From the NCBI GenBank assembly GCA_018873225.1, contig JAEILZ010000001.1:3534001-3598000 (forward strand): a stretch of DNA of 64,000 bases, given 5' to 3'. Shown piece after piece: positions 23,633-33,648 of this stretch. The DNA is from [Phialemoniopsis] sp. UDSM-2020. Lineage: Eukaryota > Ascomycota > Sordariomycetes > Thyridiales > Thyridiaceae. The notes below the pieces were generated by a model. The model made no database searches and was not told the origin of the DNA. It saw only the letters and a list, made by a program, of their open reading frames with translations. Numbering within the stretch: position 1 is the first letter of the stretch; each line of letters starts with the position of its first letter. A program made the position numbers and the translations under genes.

Positions 23633-25036
23633 TCAAGGCCAGATGCTCAGCTGGATGTTGGCTGCCACACCCTCTGCTCCAAAGATGACAGAGTACTCGT
23701 CGTTGAATCGGACGGCCTTGCTGTCAGTCCCGTTGATCGGTCCGCCCGATGACCCGAATGAGTTCTTACGCCGCATGGCCAGATTCCACGCGAAGCTGGA
23801 CATGCTCGTGCCCGTGACAAGGCCCGCTCGCAGCATGACTTCGTAGTCGACGAGAGCCCGCTGGTCCCAGCTCAGCGTCTCGAGGTGTGCACGATCGCTG
23901 CCCTCGAGGACATCTGTCTTGAGCACCACCGATGCCCCGAAGTCCTTGCACCGCTCTGCAAAGTGCGTAACATTGTCCTTGGTAGCTCCAGTAGCCAGGT
24001 ACACTATTGGCACCTTGTTCTTCACGATGATGTCCAGGTAGTCACCCGCTTGCTCCTCGTACGCTGGAAATTTGCCCTGCACGTCACGCTCTGTTCGCAG
24101 GTGCACGCCGACGAAGCTATCTCGCTTGAGGCCCGTCCGCGGGTCTAGATTCAGGTTGAACATCTTTTGCATGTTGAACAGCGCTGCAGCCGCGAGCCGC
24201 CGTACGTCCTCTCGGAGGCGTAGGATGCGCCCAAAATTGTTGGTGAAGTCCGGGCTGTCATATCCCGTGGGCCAGAAGAAGGTTGGGGTCATTAGGTGAA
24301 CCATGAACGGGTACTTGCGCTGACGGGGTGGCGACTTGTTGTCCATGAATTGCTGAATCTTGTTGGCAAGCTCCTCGGGCTTCCTCATCACACTGCCGGC
24401 CTGGAAGTCCTGCGTCAGGTCACCAGTGGTCAACTTTGGCGGGTGCAGGAGACCCGGTTCATGGTAGAGTTCGTTCATCGACTTGTAGACCTTCATCTGC
24501 GGGCAATGAGTCGCCAACGAACTCAGCAGGTGGGGAACGTCAAAGAAGTAGTCCATCGGAATGCCGCGTCGCGGGCCATGGTCGATGGGAATCAGCACTT
24601 CGATTTTCTGGTCTGATCGGCGAATGATATCAGGAAGGACGAGTTCGGCTGTGTCGACATTAGCATTCTGTCTACCAACAATGATTGTTGCGGGTCTGAA
24701 CCAACCGCCCATCTCGATGGCGATCCGGAAGCAAGTCAAGAAACCATTCTTGACCTCGCCGATACCGCCTGGCACAGGGTCGCATGACAAGATCAAGCCC
24801 GGGGTCCACGTCCTCGAGGCACAAAGTCTCTCGATGCCAGTTCCGTCGAAAGGATCGCCGACCTCATGCTGCAGAAAGTCGGTTTCAAACAACGTCCGCT
24901 CATTCTTGAATTGACGGAGGAAGCTGGCATAAGCAGAAGAATACGTGGCCGGTGTGGTCAGGTAGGTGATAACCCATATCAGGAACAACAGAGGTACACC
25001 CAGCTTGATGGCTGGATGCCGCAAAGAAATGAACAT
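23633..25036 (-). CDS. O-fucosyltransferase-like type II membrane protein, 467 aa
   Basis: Likely Golgi/ER glycosyltransferase of the O-FucT/GT65-68-like superfamily. The ATG at 25036 is preferred because it gives MFISLRHPAIKL, then a single hydrophobic anchor (GVPLLFLIWVITYL, about residues 13-27), a typical type II topology; the frame stays open a further 80 codons upstream to 25276 but that part looks like non-coding leader. The lumenal part contains LILSCDPVPGGIGEVKNG, a DDP/DHG-like region IPIDHGPRRG, and the GVHLRTERDV motif, which corresponds to the HxRxE/D nucleotide-sugar motif of O-fucosyltransferases. FGASVVLKTDVLEG and VDYEVMLRAGLVTGTSMSSFAWN form the C-terminal GDP-binding half. 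In fungi such proteins are poorly studied and the acceptor is unknown. Superfamily call is fairly secure, sugar specificity is not. Confidence 0.8.
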   Translation of the reverse strand: MFISLRHPAIKLGVPLLFLIWVITYLTTPATYSSAYASFLRQFKNERTLFETDFLQHEVGDPFDGTGIERLCASRTWTPGLILSCDPVPGGIGEVKNGFLTCFRIAIEMGGWFRPATIIVGRQNANVDTAELVLPDIIRRSDQKIEVLIPIDHGPRRGIPMDYFFDVPHLLSSLATHCPQMKVYKSMNELYHEPGLLHPPKLTTGDLTQDFQAGSVMRKPEELANKIQQFMDNKSPPRQRKYPFMVHLMTPTFFWPTGYDSPDFTNNFGRILRLREDVRRLAAAALFNMQKMFNLNLDPRTGLKRDSFVGVHLRTERDVQGKFPAYEEQAGDYLDIIVKNKVPIVYLATGATKDNVTHFAERCKDFGASVVLKTDVLEGSDRAHLETLSWDQRALVDYEVMLRAGLVTGTSMSSFAWNLAMRRKNSFGSSGGPINGTDSKAVRFNDEYSVIFGAEGVAANIQLSIWP

Positions 25037-28000
25037 TCTGAAGCCAATCGAGATAGAACCAAAAAGAAAAGGCACAAAAGAAGGCGGAGTCAATGAGAGT
25101 GTACGAAAAGAAGAGATCCTACTGCCACTACGCAGTAAAGAGCGACTGACGGTCCAGGAGAGAATGAAAGACAAAATGGAGGATGGAAGGGGAAAATGCT
25201 CGACACTTCGCCGGCCTGGGCGCCATGACTGAAACCTTGTTCCAGTTGACATGGAAATGGCGTTCTTAGAACGCATGCCACTTCAATAGTTTGCCCCGAT
25301 AAGGAATAAGGGGAACCAGCTGCCATTCGCCCCTGGTGGAGCTACGAGATAGCTACGTGCCTTATTTTCGGAACTGAGGCTTGCCAAATCAGGTCTCATT
25401 TTGGACACATATCTGGTCTTGGGAAAGTTTACTGGAGAGCCTCGCAACTCTGGATATCAAAAGTTTTGGTGTTCTGGATGCCGCAGAGCCACAGTGAGAA
25501 GTATTGAGCGAGTGAGTGTGTGTGAGTCGGGGTGGAGGAGGTTTGCAAGGACAGGACCATACTACGTAAGTTTAGAGTAAGACATGGGAACCACGGACTC
25601 ACATCAATTGGACCTGGATTTGTCCGCAACCACGCATTGAGGGTTTTTTTTTTGGGGGAGATGAGGTGTGTGCAATCACGGGCCGTGATAGACCTGATGC
25701 TTGATGTGGCATCAATTGATATCACCTGTTGTGCCTTTGCAGGTTTGGGTACCACCCGGTTCTTCCTGCCCGCGATGTGCGAAGCAGGCGTCTCGAGATG
25801 TCCGTGACCGCCGATGTGCTCTGCGGGCAGCAGATCGACGGTGTCGTCGCGCCACGGTACGGTAGTTGGGCCTTCTTACACCCCTAGTTGGCAAAGCCCT
25901 TGGGGCATCTCCCGAGCCAAAAGGCGCGCTAGACTGGACCGTCAGTTGGAGCATTGACAAGGGAGCCGTGCTGGCTGGCCGGTCTCTGCTGATCCGCGGG
26001 TGGGCGTGTCTCTGGATTGACTTTTGGTCCCATCGGATGCTGCCAAGGTTGGAGTCGACGGGAAACGTAAGAAGAACCAGAGGCTCGATGCCACCAAGTT
26101 GGACCCGACGTGGGTTCAAGACCAGACTTCCTCTACGTATATATGCATGCTGCACCAGCTGGCAATCCCCCACCTTTGCTTTGCCCCGTTCGTACGCGGC
26201 ATCTCGTGTGAACGCATGTACAAGTGTATGTATACTCCTCATTATCCCATCCTGCAAAGGAATCTTTGGTGATGCTACTGCGCTGCTGCAGTTGTTGCTG
26301 CTGCACGCGGGAGGAGAACCCCCATCGAACACCGGATCAATGAGCCCACTGGCCCCCAGTCTGCAGCAGCCAACCTGGAGTGCAGGGCAGGGACAGGACC
26401 ACAGCTGGGAGAAAAGGACTGGGTATGGGATGCGTGGATGGAGTATGTAAGCATGGGTTGGGTGCTGAGCTGGGGCATCGCTTATGTGTGCACTTTAGCT
26501 CTAAGCGCGTCTCTTTTGGCGCGAGGCCGACGCGAAAAAACACGCGTTTAGGTGGGCGGCCATCATGACTTTGGCTGGACGGCACACGACTAACACGACT
26601 GGGCAAGCCGGGAAACCCCTTCTTCCAAGTGTGTAAGAACTGGTAAAACAACGGTCTGGAGGCTACCATCGTGCTACCCACCAATGACCAACCGCGCTAC
26701 TCTTGCTGTGATGCAATTGAACTGCTCTCTCATCGTGATCCAGGTATATGCGCGTCGAGTATCACAGCAAGGAAAAGAGAGTAAAAGAGACCGGATTCCC
26801 TGCTGCTGTCTAGAACAGAACAAACCCCAGCTGGCTTTGATTCATCATTCTCTTCTCTTCTTTCCATCTTCTTCTTGTTCACAAAAAGAACACACCTATT
26901 TTAGTTTTGCTTCTTCTCGTTGCCGGTCGGCCAGTATCCCTGCATTGGCCGCCGTCTCCAGAGAACCACATTCCAGCCTCTCGATTTTCCCGTTGACTGG
27001 AAATCCGAGGCGGACAACGTCCAGAGTAGCGAGGTACAGCAGCAACGCACGGCCGGTGGGAACGGAAGAGAAGCGATTCGACAGCCCTCACTCTTTTTCG
27101 TCCTACCCTCTCTGGTGTGGCACCTTGTGTTCCTGTACGAAGTACCTCGTGGGACTTTGAGGGTGATACGATATCGGCACACAAAGTTCACATGGGATCA
27201 TCCATCTCACCAGTCTAAGACCTGCCACTTTGCAAAGCTGCGATCCTACCTGACGGGGCTCCATCTGGCAGTCCATCAGTCAGTCTAGTCTGTTGCATCC
27301 ATTGGTGACAAAGAGGTACACGATCATCGGTGGAGACGTAACGGTTCTTGTTGCCCTCGTTCCGGAAGCTCAACGTCCTCGCTTGGCCTTGGTGGTTCCG
27401 AACCCCGAACCAGGGCTTTCTCGACCTGGCATCGCCATCACCGCCTGGTCGTCGTGCATTTACCCATTTGAAGATCGCTGCATATGCACCTCTATTAGTG
27501 CTACTACTTGGCTAGACCCTCTAATTCTCACGAGGAGGCGTGCAGCTTCTCTTGGTCCCCTTCCCTCCCTGCTAGACAGGAAAAGAGATCCACGACAAGT
27601 CAAGTCCCGGCCCACGGGTTGGTCCCGGACAAGCACACGGACAGGACGCGAAGACGAGACAGGGCAAGACTGGACCACGAGAACAGACCAGACAGGACCC
27701 CCAAAATTCAACAGGACCCAAAACCCTCAGGGGAGCCCTGCAGTACCCACCCTTGGACCTGCACGCGCTTTGCATCTCTTGCCTGTTGAATCAGAAGAAT
27801 CAATTTCTTCAGTGGGGTGCTGGGAGCTGCTGGTGTGCTGGGGTACTGATCGCTGGCACCTTGGGCTTTGTGGGTGCTCCAGTGCTGCTTTAGTGCTCCC
27901 GCTGTTCGCGCTGGGTCCCCCCCAATCGCCCATCACCCACTTTCTTCTCACTGATCCAGTCCTGCTCTTCCCCCCCAAAACTTCACTTCACCACCCACTC

Positions 28001-28785
28001 CGCCCTCTCTTGTCCACTTCGCGATTCTTCTCTTCTCTCTTTTCCCTCATCCCACCCCCAACCATAGCGAACACCACGATATTTCGACCACCGCGTCCTC
28101 CCCCCTCGACCACTTCCCCTCTACACCCTTCCCCTTATTCAATACAGTCATTCATTTTTCAACTCTCAGATTTTCACAAATATTGCGGCATATCACAGCT
28201 TTACCCGGCCCTTACTTGCTTGTCGCATTCCCATCTCCCATCTCGGTTTCCTTCAACTCCCTCGCATAGCAAAACACGCCCAGCAAAGACATCATAGCAT
28301 CATATTCTCAATTTTCGATCAGACGACCCGGACGAAAAATTGTTTGCTACGACGCGCCCGACTTCTGGATCTGTCAACAACAGCACACCAGACTGCCAAC
28401 GAGCCCGCAAGCTGTTCGACCTGTCGCTGTCTGCTAGAACGATTGCGCATGCTTGAAAAGGCTACCTTCAATTTAGCCGCGACGAAGAGATTACTACACC
28501 CATGATAGTGTAGTCTGCGGCTTTGCTGAAAAGAGCGCTGGGTTGTCATCACCCAGTGCGCTCGCTCAGTCTTGAGGAATCAGTCCCATTCTTGGGAAAC
28601 TCGAGGCACACACGACCACCATCAGTTCACCAAAATCTAGGTGGAAGAAGAGTGACGCTTGCAAGGGCAGCTGCCGCCTTTTATTTGCAAGGACCGATCC
28701 ATCGTCGGGCTTCTGACGGCGGTGTCGTTCGCGCTGCCTCGTGCGTGGAGTCTACATTCCACAAGTCGCGCAACATCTGCCCAAG
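25037..28785. other. Long divergent intergenic region (3.7 kb)
   Basis: Separates the O-fucosyltransferase-like gene (-) from the Ser/Pro-rich gene (+). Several frames of 190-330 codons occur (25712-26332 minus, 25866-26450 plus, 27293-28297 plus) but they overlap each other, lack recognisable motifs, or begin without ATG, so I do not call genes. From about 27940 to 28290 the plus strand is strongly pyrimidine-rich (CCCTC, TTCTTC), which fits a transcription start and long 5' leader for the downstream gene. A GCTGCTGCAGTTGTTGCTGCTGC trinucleotide-like stretch lies near 26281. Confidence 0.5.
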
Positions 28786-30711
28786 ATGGCCACTCCACAT
28801 TCCAGCTCGCCGTCTCTCCCAACGGTCCTCTGCAATCAGCCTGCGAGACGCGATGGACCAAAAACACCCGAGCCTTTCGCGAGCGCGCCAGACGCTAGTC
28901 TGTCATCTCCTCGACCGCGCTTCAAATTGAAGAGGCGCAACGTTCCTCATCTCTCTGCACCCACCCAGCATTTCCTGGCCTCCGTCGCAGCCGCCGACGT
29001 CCCCATACCAAGTATCGAGGAACCCGAAATTGCATCCCTCGACTCAGATATGATTGATACCTATCCTGGCATGAGCAATTTCCCGGATGATGAAGACATG
29101 GCGCTACTCGCGATTCGAGGACGCACCTTCTCACCTCCAAAGACTCCAGCACCGGGCGTTGTCCCGTCTCTTTCGCCGTCGCGGTATCCCAACTGGACCA
29201 TTGACTCGTCCTTTACCAGTTCCGCCGAGTCCAGCCCGGAGCCCAGCCGGCCGTCGACATCGCGGTCGAACCAGACCAGCGCCTCGCTCTTCTCGGGTCT
29301 CTCCCAGTTCTCGGATGACAGCCAGTGTGTAAGCCCGGAGACGGACAACTCGGACAAGTTTGTCTGCTTGTCTTCTGATGATGGCTTCGAGGCGCGGCCC
29401 CGCCCGTCCAAGCGGTCATCGAGAAAAGCCCCCTGGACCAAGGCTATGAGCGCGCACTTGTGGTCCACCTATATCCTCTACCTCCAGGACCCCAAGGTCA
29501 CTCCGTTCCGGATTGGCAAGAGCTGCGTGCCCCCTCATGGCGTCTGTCTCCGTGTGGCGCGCGAGGCCCGGCGTAGCTGGAAGGGCGCGAGGGCACTCGG
29601 AACAGTGGCTGCTCCCGTGGCACCGGGCACCAAGAGTGGCAGCAGCACCCCAACCGCAGAGAGCTCAGGCACGTACATGGAGTGGCCGCATACGTGCGCC
29701 GCTACCCGCGCGCACCTTCGCGATCTGTGCAAGCTGAAGGCTTCCACGCCCGGTATTCGGGGTCTTCACCCCCTATCGCGGAGCCCTACTCCGTTTACTC
29801 AGGCGGCTACCCGGCACTGGAATCGCCGGTCGACGCCGGCCGGCCTTGCGTCAGCATTCGGAACGCAGGACATGGCGCTTTCGCTCACGACAAGCACTTC
29901 CGAGGTTATGCAGCCCCAAGGCCCGCTGGCTCAACTGACGGGCTCTGGACCGCAGTTCCCTCCAAGCTCACCACCTTTGGTCTTCTCGTTCCCCGGCCCC
30001 GGCCTTATCAATGATGGCGAAGCATCCATGGCTGAGCGCCGACGCCTCGGCTCGCCTTTCACCGCACGGAGTTATGGACCCAGCTCGTCTGCGCCCCTCG
30101 CTGCGGTTCTGGGGTTGACCACCAATACTCGTCAACCCCACACGGTTGGTCCGCGACGCACCCTACAGTCGCCGGTTCGCCTCAGCAGGTCCGGGACGCA
30201 GAAGAGGCGGTCGAAGCAAGGACACGAGGCTCGCAAGCGTCCCAGCTTGGCTTCGGATATCTTTGTCGATCCGTCCATCGCCACCACTACGGCTCCTTCG
30301 GAGGCAAGTCTTGGCCCGGCTTTCAGCTCGACCAGCACGACTCGTAATGATGAACTGTTTATTCCGAGAAGCCCGATGGGCTCGCTCACGACTTCCTCGA
30401 CGGCTCCCCAGCTCTCGACAAACTCGCTAGCGCCGCCCCAGGTCCCTCCACCCCGGCTTGGCTCGCCCTTCCGAGGCCATGGTCACAGCGCCAGCTTTAG
30501 CTTCCCAAACCGCTTCACGCAGCCAATCGCGCTCGACATGGAGGCTCTCGGCCGGCCATTTTCCACTGTGCGGCAGCCAGTTGTCGCGACTGAGTCGACG
30601 TCGCCGCCACCGCGCACAGATCTCGCGTCTCGTCTGGCCTACATCGACCAGCGACTTAAGGAGTTCCGGAGCCGAGATATTGTTCGCCGCCGCTCAGAGT
30701 CTCCCCTATGA
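28786..30711 (+). CDS. Ser/Pro-rich conserved fungal protein of unknown function, 641 aa
   Basis: Intronless as modelled. Start is the ATG at 28786 in a good context (ccaagATGGcc); the frame opens 45 nt earlier with a non-ATG codon. The chain is mostly low-complexity and rich in Ser, Pro, Thr and Arg, apparently disordered. One compact segment stands out at about residues 225-290: it opens with APWTKAMSAHLWSTYILYLQ, continues through DPKVTPFRIGKSCVPP and ends with VAREARRSWKG. It has conserved-looking aromatic and basic residues and feels like a small DNA- or protein-binding domain, but I cannot assign it to a named family. A basic cluster (KRRSKQGHEARKRP, about residue 480) could be a nuclear localisation signal. 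The C-terminus is a charged helix LAYIDQRLKEFRSRDIVRRR. A nuclear regulatory protein is a guess only. Long pyrimidine-rich leader upstream. Confidence 0.75.
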   Translation: MATPHSSSPSLPTVLCNQPARRDGPKTPEPFASAPDASLSSPRPRFKLKRRNVPHLSAPTQHFLASVAAADVPIPSIEEPEIASLDSDMIDTYPGMSNFPDDEDMALLAIRGRTFSPPKTPAPGVVPSLSPSRYPNWTIDSSFTSSAESSPEPSRPSTSRSNQTSASLFSGLSQFSDDSQCVSPETDNSDKFVCLSSDDGFEARPRPSKRSSRKAPWTKAMSAHLWSTYILYLQDPKVTPFRIGKSCVPPHGVCLRVAREARRSWKGARALGTVAAPVAPGTKSGSSTPTAESSGTYMEWPHTCAATRAHLRDLCKLKASTPGIRGLHPLSRSPTPFTQAATRHWNRRSTPAGLASAFGTQDMALSLTTSTSEVMQPQGPLAQLTGSGPQFPPSSPPLVFSFPGPGLINDGEASMAERRRLGSPFTARSYGPSSSAPLAAVLGLTTNTRQPHTVGPRRTLQSPVRLSRSGTQKRRSKQGHEARKRPSLASDIFVDPSIATTTAPSEASLGPAFSSTSTTRNDELFIPRSPMGSLTTSSTAPQLSTNSLAPPQVPPPRLGSPFRGHGHSASFSFPNRFTQPIALDMEALGRPFSTVRQPVVATESTSPPPRTDLASRLAYIDQRLKEFRSRDIVRRRSESPL

Positions 30712-31999
30712 CCGGTCTCACAACGATGCGATGGTCACATCGCAACCACATTCCTTCCAACCCCTTTTTTCGACATTATCTTTCCTTTTCATTTTCTTTG
30801 TACAAATTTCACATCTCCACCTCATGTCTTTATGATTTTCAACGACCTGATGCGATTTCTGTTTCGTTCGCTTCTTTAAGGCGGCAGCATGGAGGTTGTA
30901 GTCCGGCTTTGACGAGACAGGGAGATACCCCCTCGGAGATACGGCATAGTGGTGGTCGAACAGCTGTTCGTGCATTGTTCTCGCGGCCCCCATAGTTTGG
31001 CATTTTCCATTCCCATTATCATTTTTCTGGGGTGCGCCGCATTTTGTCTACCATTCTGCATCATCTTCACCTTTTGTTTTCCTCGGGGGTTGAATACTGG
31101 TTTGGAGACCAATATCTCATATCACCTTTTAACTTTTCAGAAGTGCTCTGGTCACCAGTCAAATTCCCCAACCGTCTTCTGCACGCGATGGGCGAGAGCT
31201 GGATTGACCGAGCCTTTTTGCAACGAAAATAAGGCATATAACGAAACGACATGAAACGACAACCGACATGATGAACCACGTCTAGGGACTTGGGCTTTGA
31301 TTTTTTTAATCTCCTTGAGTGGAAGACTGGAAAGGAGGAGAAGAGTGGTACAGAACTTTGAAGATCGAATATCGGCTGTATGCTGGTGTCGTCTTCATAA
31401 GGGTATTATTCGAAACAGACCATTGTTGTTTCCCATCAAGGGAGCTTCTCATTTTTTACCTATAGATCTGGAGTTGGGGATAGGGCAGGATCTGGAACAG
31501 GTCCAGGAAATTTCTAGACGTACAAAAAGTCTGATGAGATATGAAGATACAGTATCAATGAACGCACATACCTGTTTTTTGCTGATCAATTCGGGGATTT
31601 ATCTCGTACACGTACCTACTGTGTGACTTGGATGCGGCCCTAAGTGAGGCTCAAGGTCAAAGGTCAGTGAGCCTCTCGGGGACGACGGGCGCTACGGGAG
31701 CCCGCCTTTGCAGCGCCCCCTAGGCTCCCGTTAGTGGAGGGATCCACCCCGTGCCGCTGGGAACAGGGGACAACCCTAAATTTGCTGGTGGTGGTGGGGA
31801 GCTTGACGCGGGCGGGACAACCTCCGAGGCTGCCGCGTTTTCTCTCGCGCGACCCTTTTCCCCCATGATATCTAAAGTCTATCCGGACGCCATCGAATCC
31901 AACCCATCTAGTTGCCAGTCGGCGTCACGATCGATTGAGCTTGCACTTCCTCTCTTGCATAATACCCTTGCGCGGAACAAGTCAGTCAATGAGAGCAAG
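30712..31999. other. Intergenic before PER1
   Basis: About 1.3 kb. 3' flank of the Ser/Pro-rich gene, then the PER1 promoter. The stretch 31660-31760 contains GC-rich CCCGT/ACGGG-type inverted segments. No gene supported. Confidence 0.5.
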
Positions 32000-33277
32000 A
32001 TGGTAGGGCCGCTCAGGGAAAGGAGGCCCGCCTCCTTGTTGGTCGTGCTGCTGGTTGTCCTCGCCCTTTTCGCCGGGGCTGCCCAGGCCTCGGTGGGAGA
32101 CCGGTCGCATGAGTTTAGGGAGTGCGTCGAGGTACCGTCTCACCTTAACAACCATTGCTTGTTCGTGGAGACTGAACGCTGACCCTTCGCAGGTCTGCAA
32201 GCAAGAGAATTGCGCACCAGGACGAGATGCGACCCCGATCCGTAAGACCTGACTTGCCCTTCCCTCCCTCCGTCTTGCCTCCGTCGACGACGACACTTCT
32301 CGAGCCCCCCGACTGTCTAGCCAGCTAAGCTAACACTTGCCCCGAACCCCAGCCCTCCACCGCCGCCTCCTCCTCTGGAACTGCGCCTCCGAGTGCGACT
32401 ACACCTGCCAGCACATCATCACGGCCCGGCGCGTCGCCCGCGGCGACCCCGTCGTCCAGTTCCACGGCAAGTGGCCCTTCTACCGCCTCCTCGGCCTCCA
32501 GGAGCCCCTGTCGGTCCTCTTCTCCGCCGGCAACCTCTGGGCGCACCTGCGCGGCTTCGCCAAGCTGCGCGCCGCCGTCCCCTCCGCTTACCCGCTCATG
32601 CCCTGGTACCGCGGCTTCGCCGCCGTCGGCTCCGCCTCGTGGGTGTTCAGCATGGTCTTCCACTCGCGCGACTTCTGGACCACAGAGCAGTTCGACTACC
32701 TCGCGGCGGGGGCTTCCGTCCTGTACGCGCTGTATTTCGGCGCCGTGCGCGTCTTCCGCCTCGACCGCACGCGCGGCACCTTCGCCGGCCTGCTCGAGGT
32801 CAACACGGCGCGGCGCGCCTGGACGGCCCTGTGCGCCGCGCTCTACATTGCTCACGTCGCCTACCTCGAGCTCTGGAGCTGGGACTACGGGTATAACATG
32901 GCGGCCAACGTCGGCGTGGGCAGCGTGCAAAATGTCTTGTGGACGTGGTTCTCGTACCGCCGGTGGCAGTCGACGCGCCAGTTCTGGGCTGTGTGGCCGG
33001 GAGTCGCCGTCGCCTGGATCATGGCCGCTATGAGTCTTGAGCTTTTTGACTTCCCGCCGCTGTGGGGCTCGCTCGACGCCCACAGCCTGTGGCACCTGGG
33101 CACCATCTTCCCGACCATGCTCTGGTACAAGTGAGTTTTCTCTCCTTCCTCTCCAGCCTCTTTTCGTTGTGAATTGTAGCGTAAGGACTGACGACGGGTC
33201 GTGGCATTCTTAGCTTCCTCATCAAGGATGCACAGGACGACATTGCCAACTCAGACAAGCTCAAGTTCAAGGCGTAA
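32000..33277 (+). CDS. PER1: PER1/PGAP3-type GPI-anchor lipid remodelling protein, 340 aa, 4 exons
   Basis: ER membrane protein of the CREST hydrolase superfamily that removes the sn-2 acyl chain from GPI anchors (GPI-phospholipase A2 activity in yeast Per1 and human PGAP3). Exons 32000-32131, 32193-32241, 32353-33130 and 33214-33277 join in frame. Start ATG at 32000 (aagATGG) gives a signal peptide (RPASLLVVLLVVLALFAGAAQA). Then a Cys-rich lumenal segment with FRECVEVCKQENC and WNCASECDYTCQ, and about seven hydrophobic helices. Family-diagnostic pieces: QFHGKWPFYRLLGLQEP, VFHSRDFWTTEQFDY and DAHSLWHLGTIFPTMLWY, which carry the conserved Asp/His residues. The last exon supplies NFLIKDAQDD and a short lysine-containing tail (KLKFKA), possibly an ER-retention signal. 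Coding GC is clearly higher than in its neighbours. Confidence 0.95.
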
Positions 33278-33648
33278 TGAGGAGAATGGTATGCGTGAGT
33301 ATGTGTAATAAGATGTACTACTTTCCAATCTAGTCAGATATAGGGCGTTTAAAAGAGCGGCCGGCTTATTCAGAATCTAAGCTATATCAACTCGAGACTT
33401 CAAGGCGGTTAGTTCTAGTCACACAAGAGAGATCAAGGCACAATAGTAATAATAACGACATGTAAAGACTTCGTTAAACTATCTACGTATCCGTATGCTC
33501 ATTCTTCGCCGTTACTTGCTAGACTACAGGCATGAACAAACGCCAAAAGCACCGATATCAGGCGTCCAATGCACTTCGCGTTGTCGGCCGCCATTCATCA
33601 TACACAAAATCCAACATACAAGTTGCCCTCCTCGCGTCCTTGATTTCT
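33278..33648. other. Tail-to-tail spacer between PER1 and NUP159
   Basis: 371 bp between two convergent 3' ends; holds both 3'UTRs. Nothing else seen. Confidence 0.6.

Noticed and set aside
25712..26450. Overlapping frames of 194 and 206 codons on opposite strands
   Set aside because: They are mirror shadows of each other without motifs; at most one could be real and neither has support.
27293..28297. 334-codon frame on the plus strand
   Set aside because: Opens at TTG with no early ATG, and its second half is low-complexity Pro/Ser from a pyrimidine-rich leader tract.
32325..33095. 256-codon frame antisense to PER1
   Set aside because: Mirror of a GC-rich, strongly codon-biased gene; low-complexity composition (Glu, Ala, Gly, Val) and no motifs.
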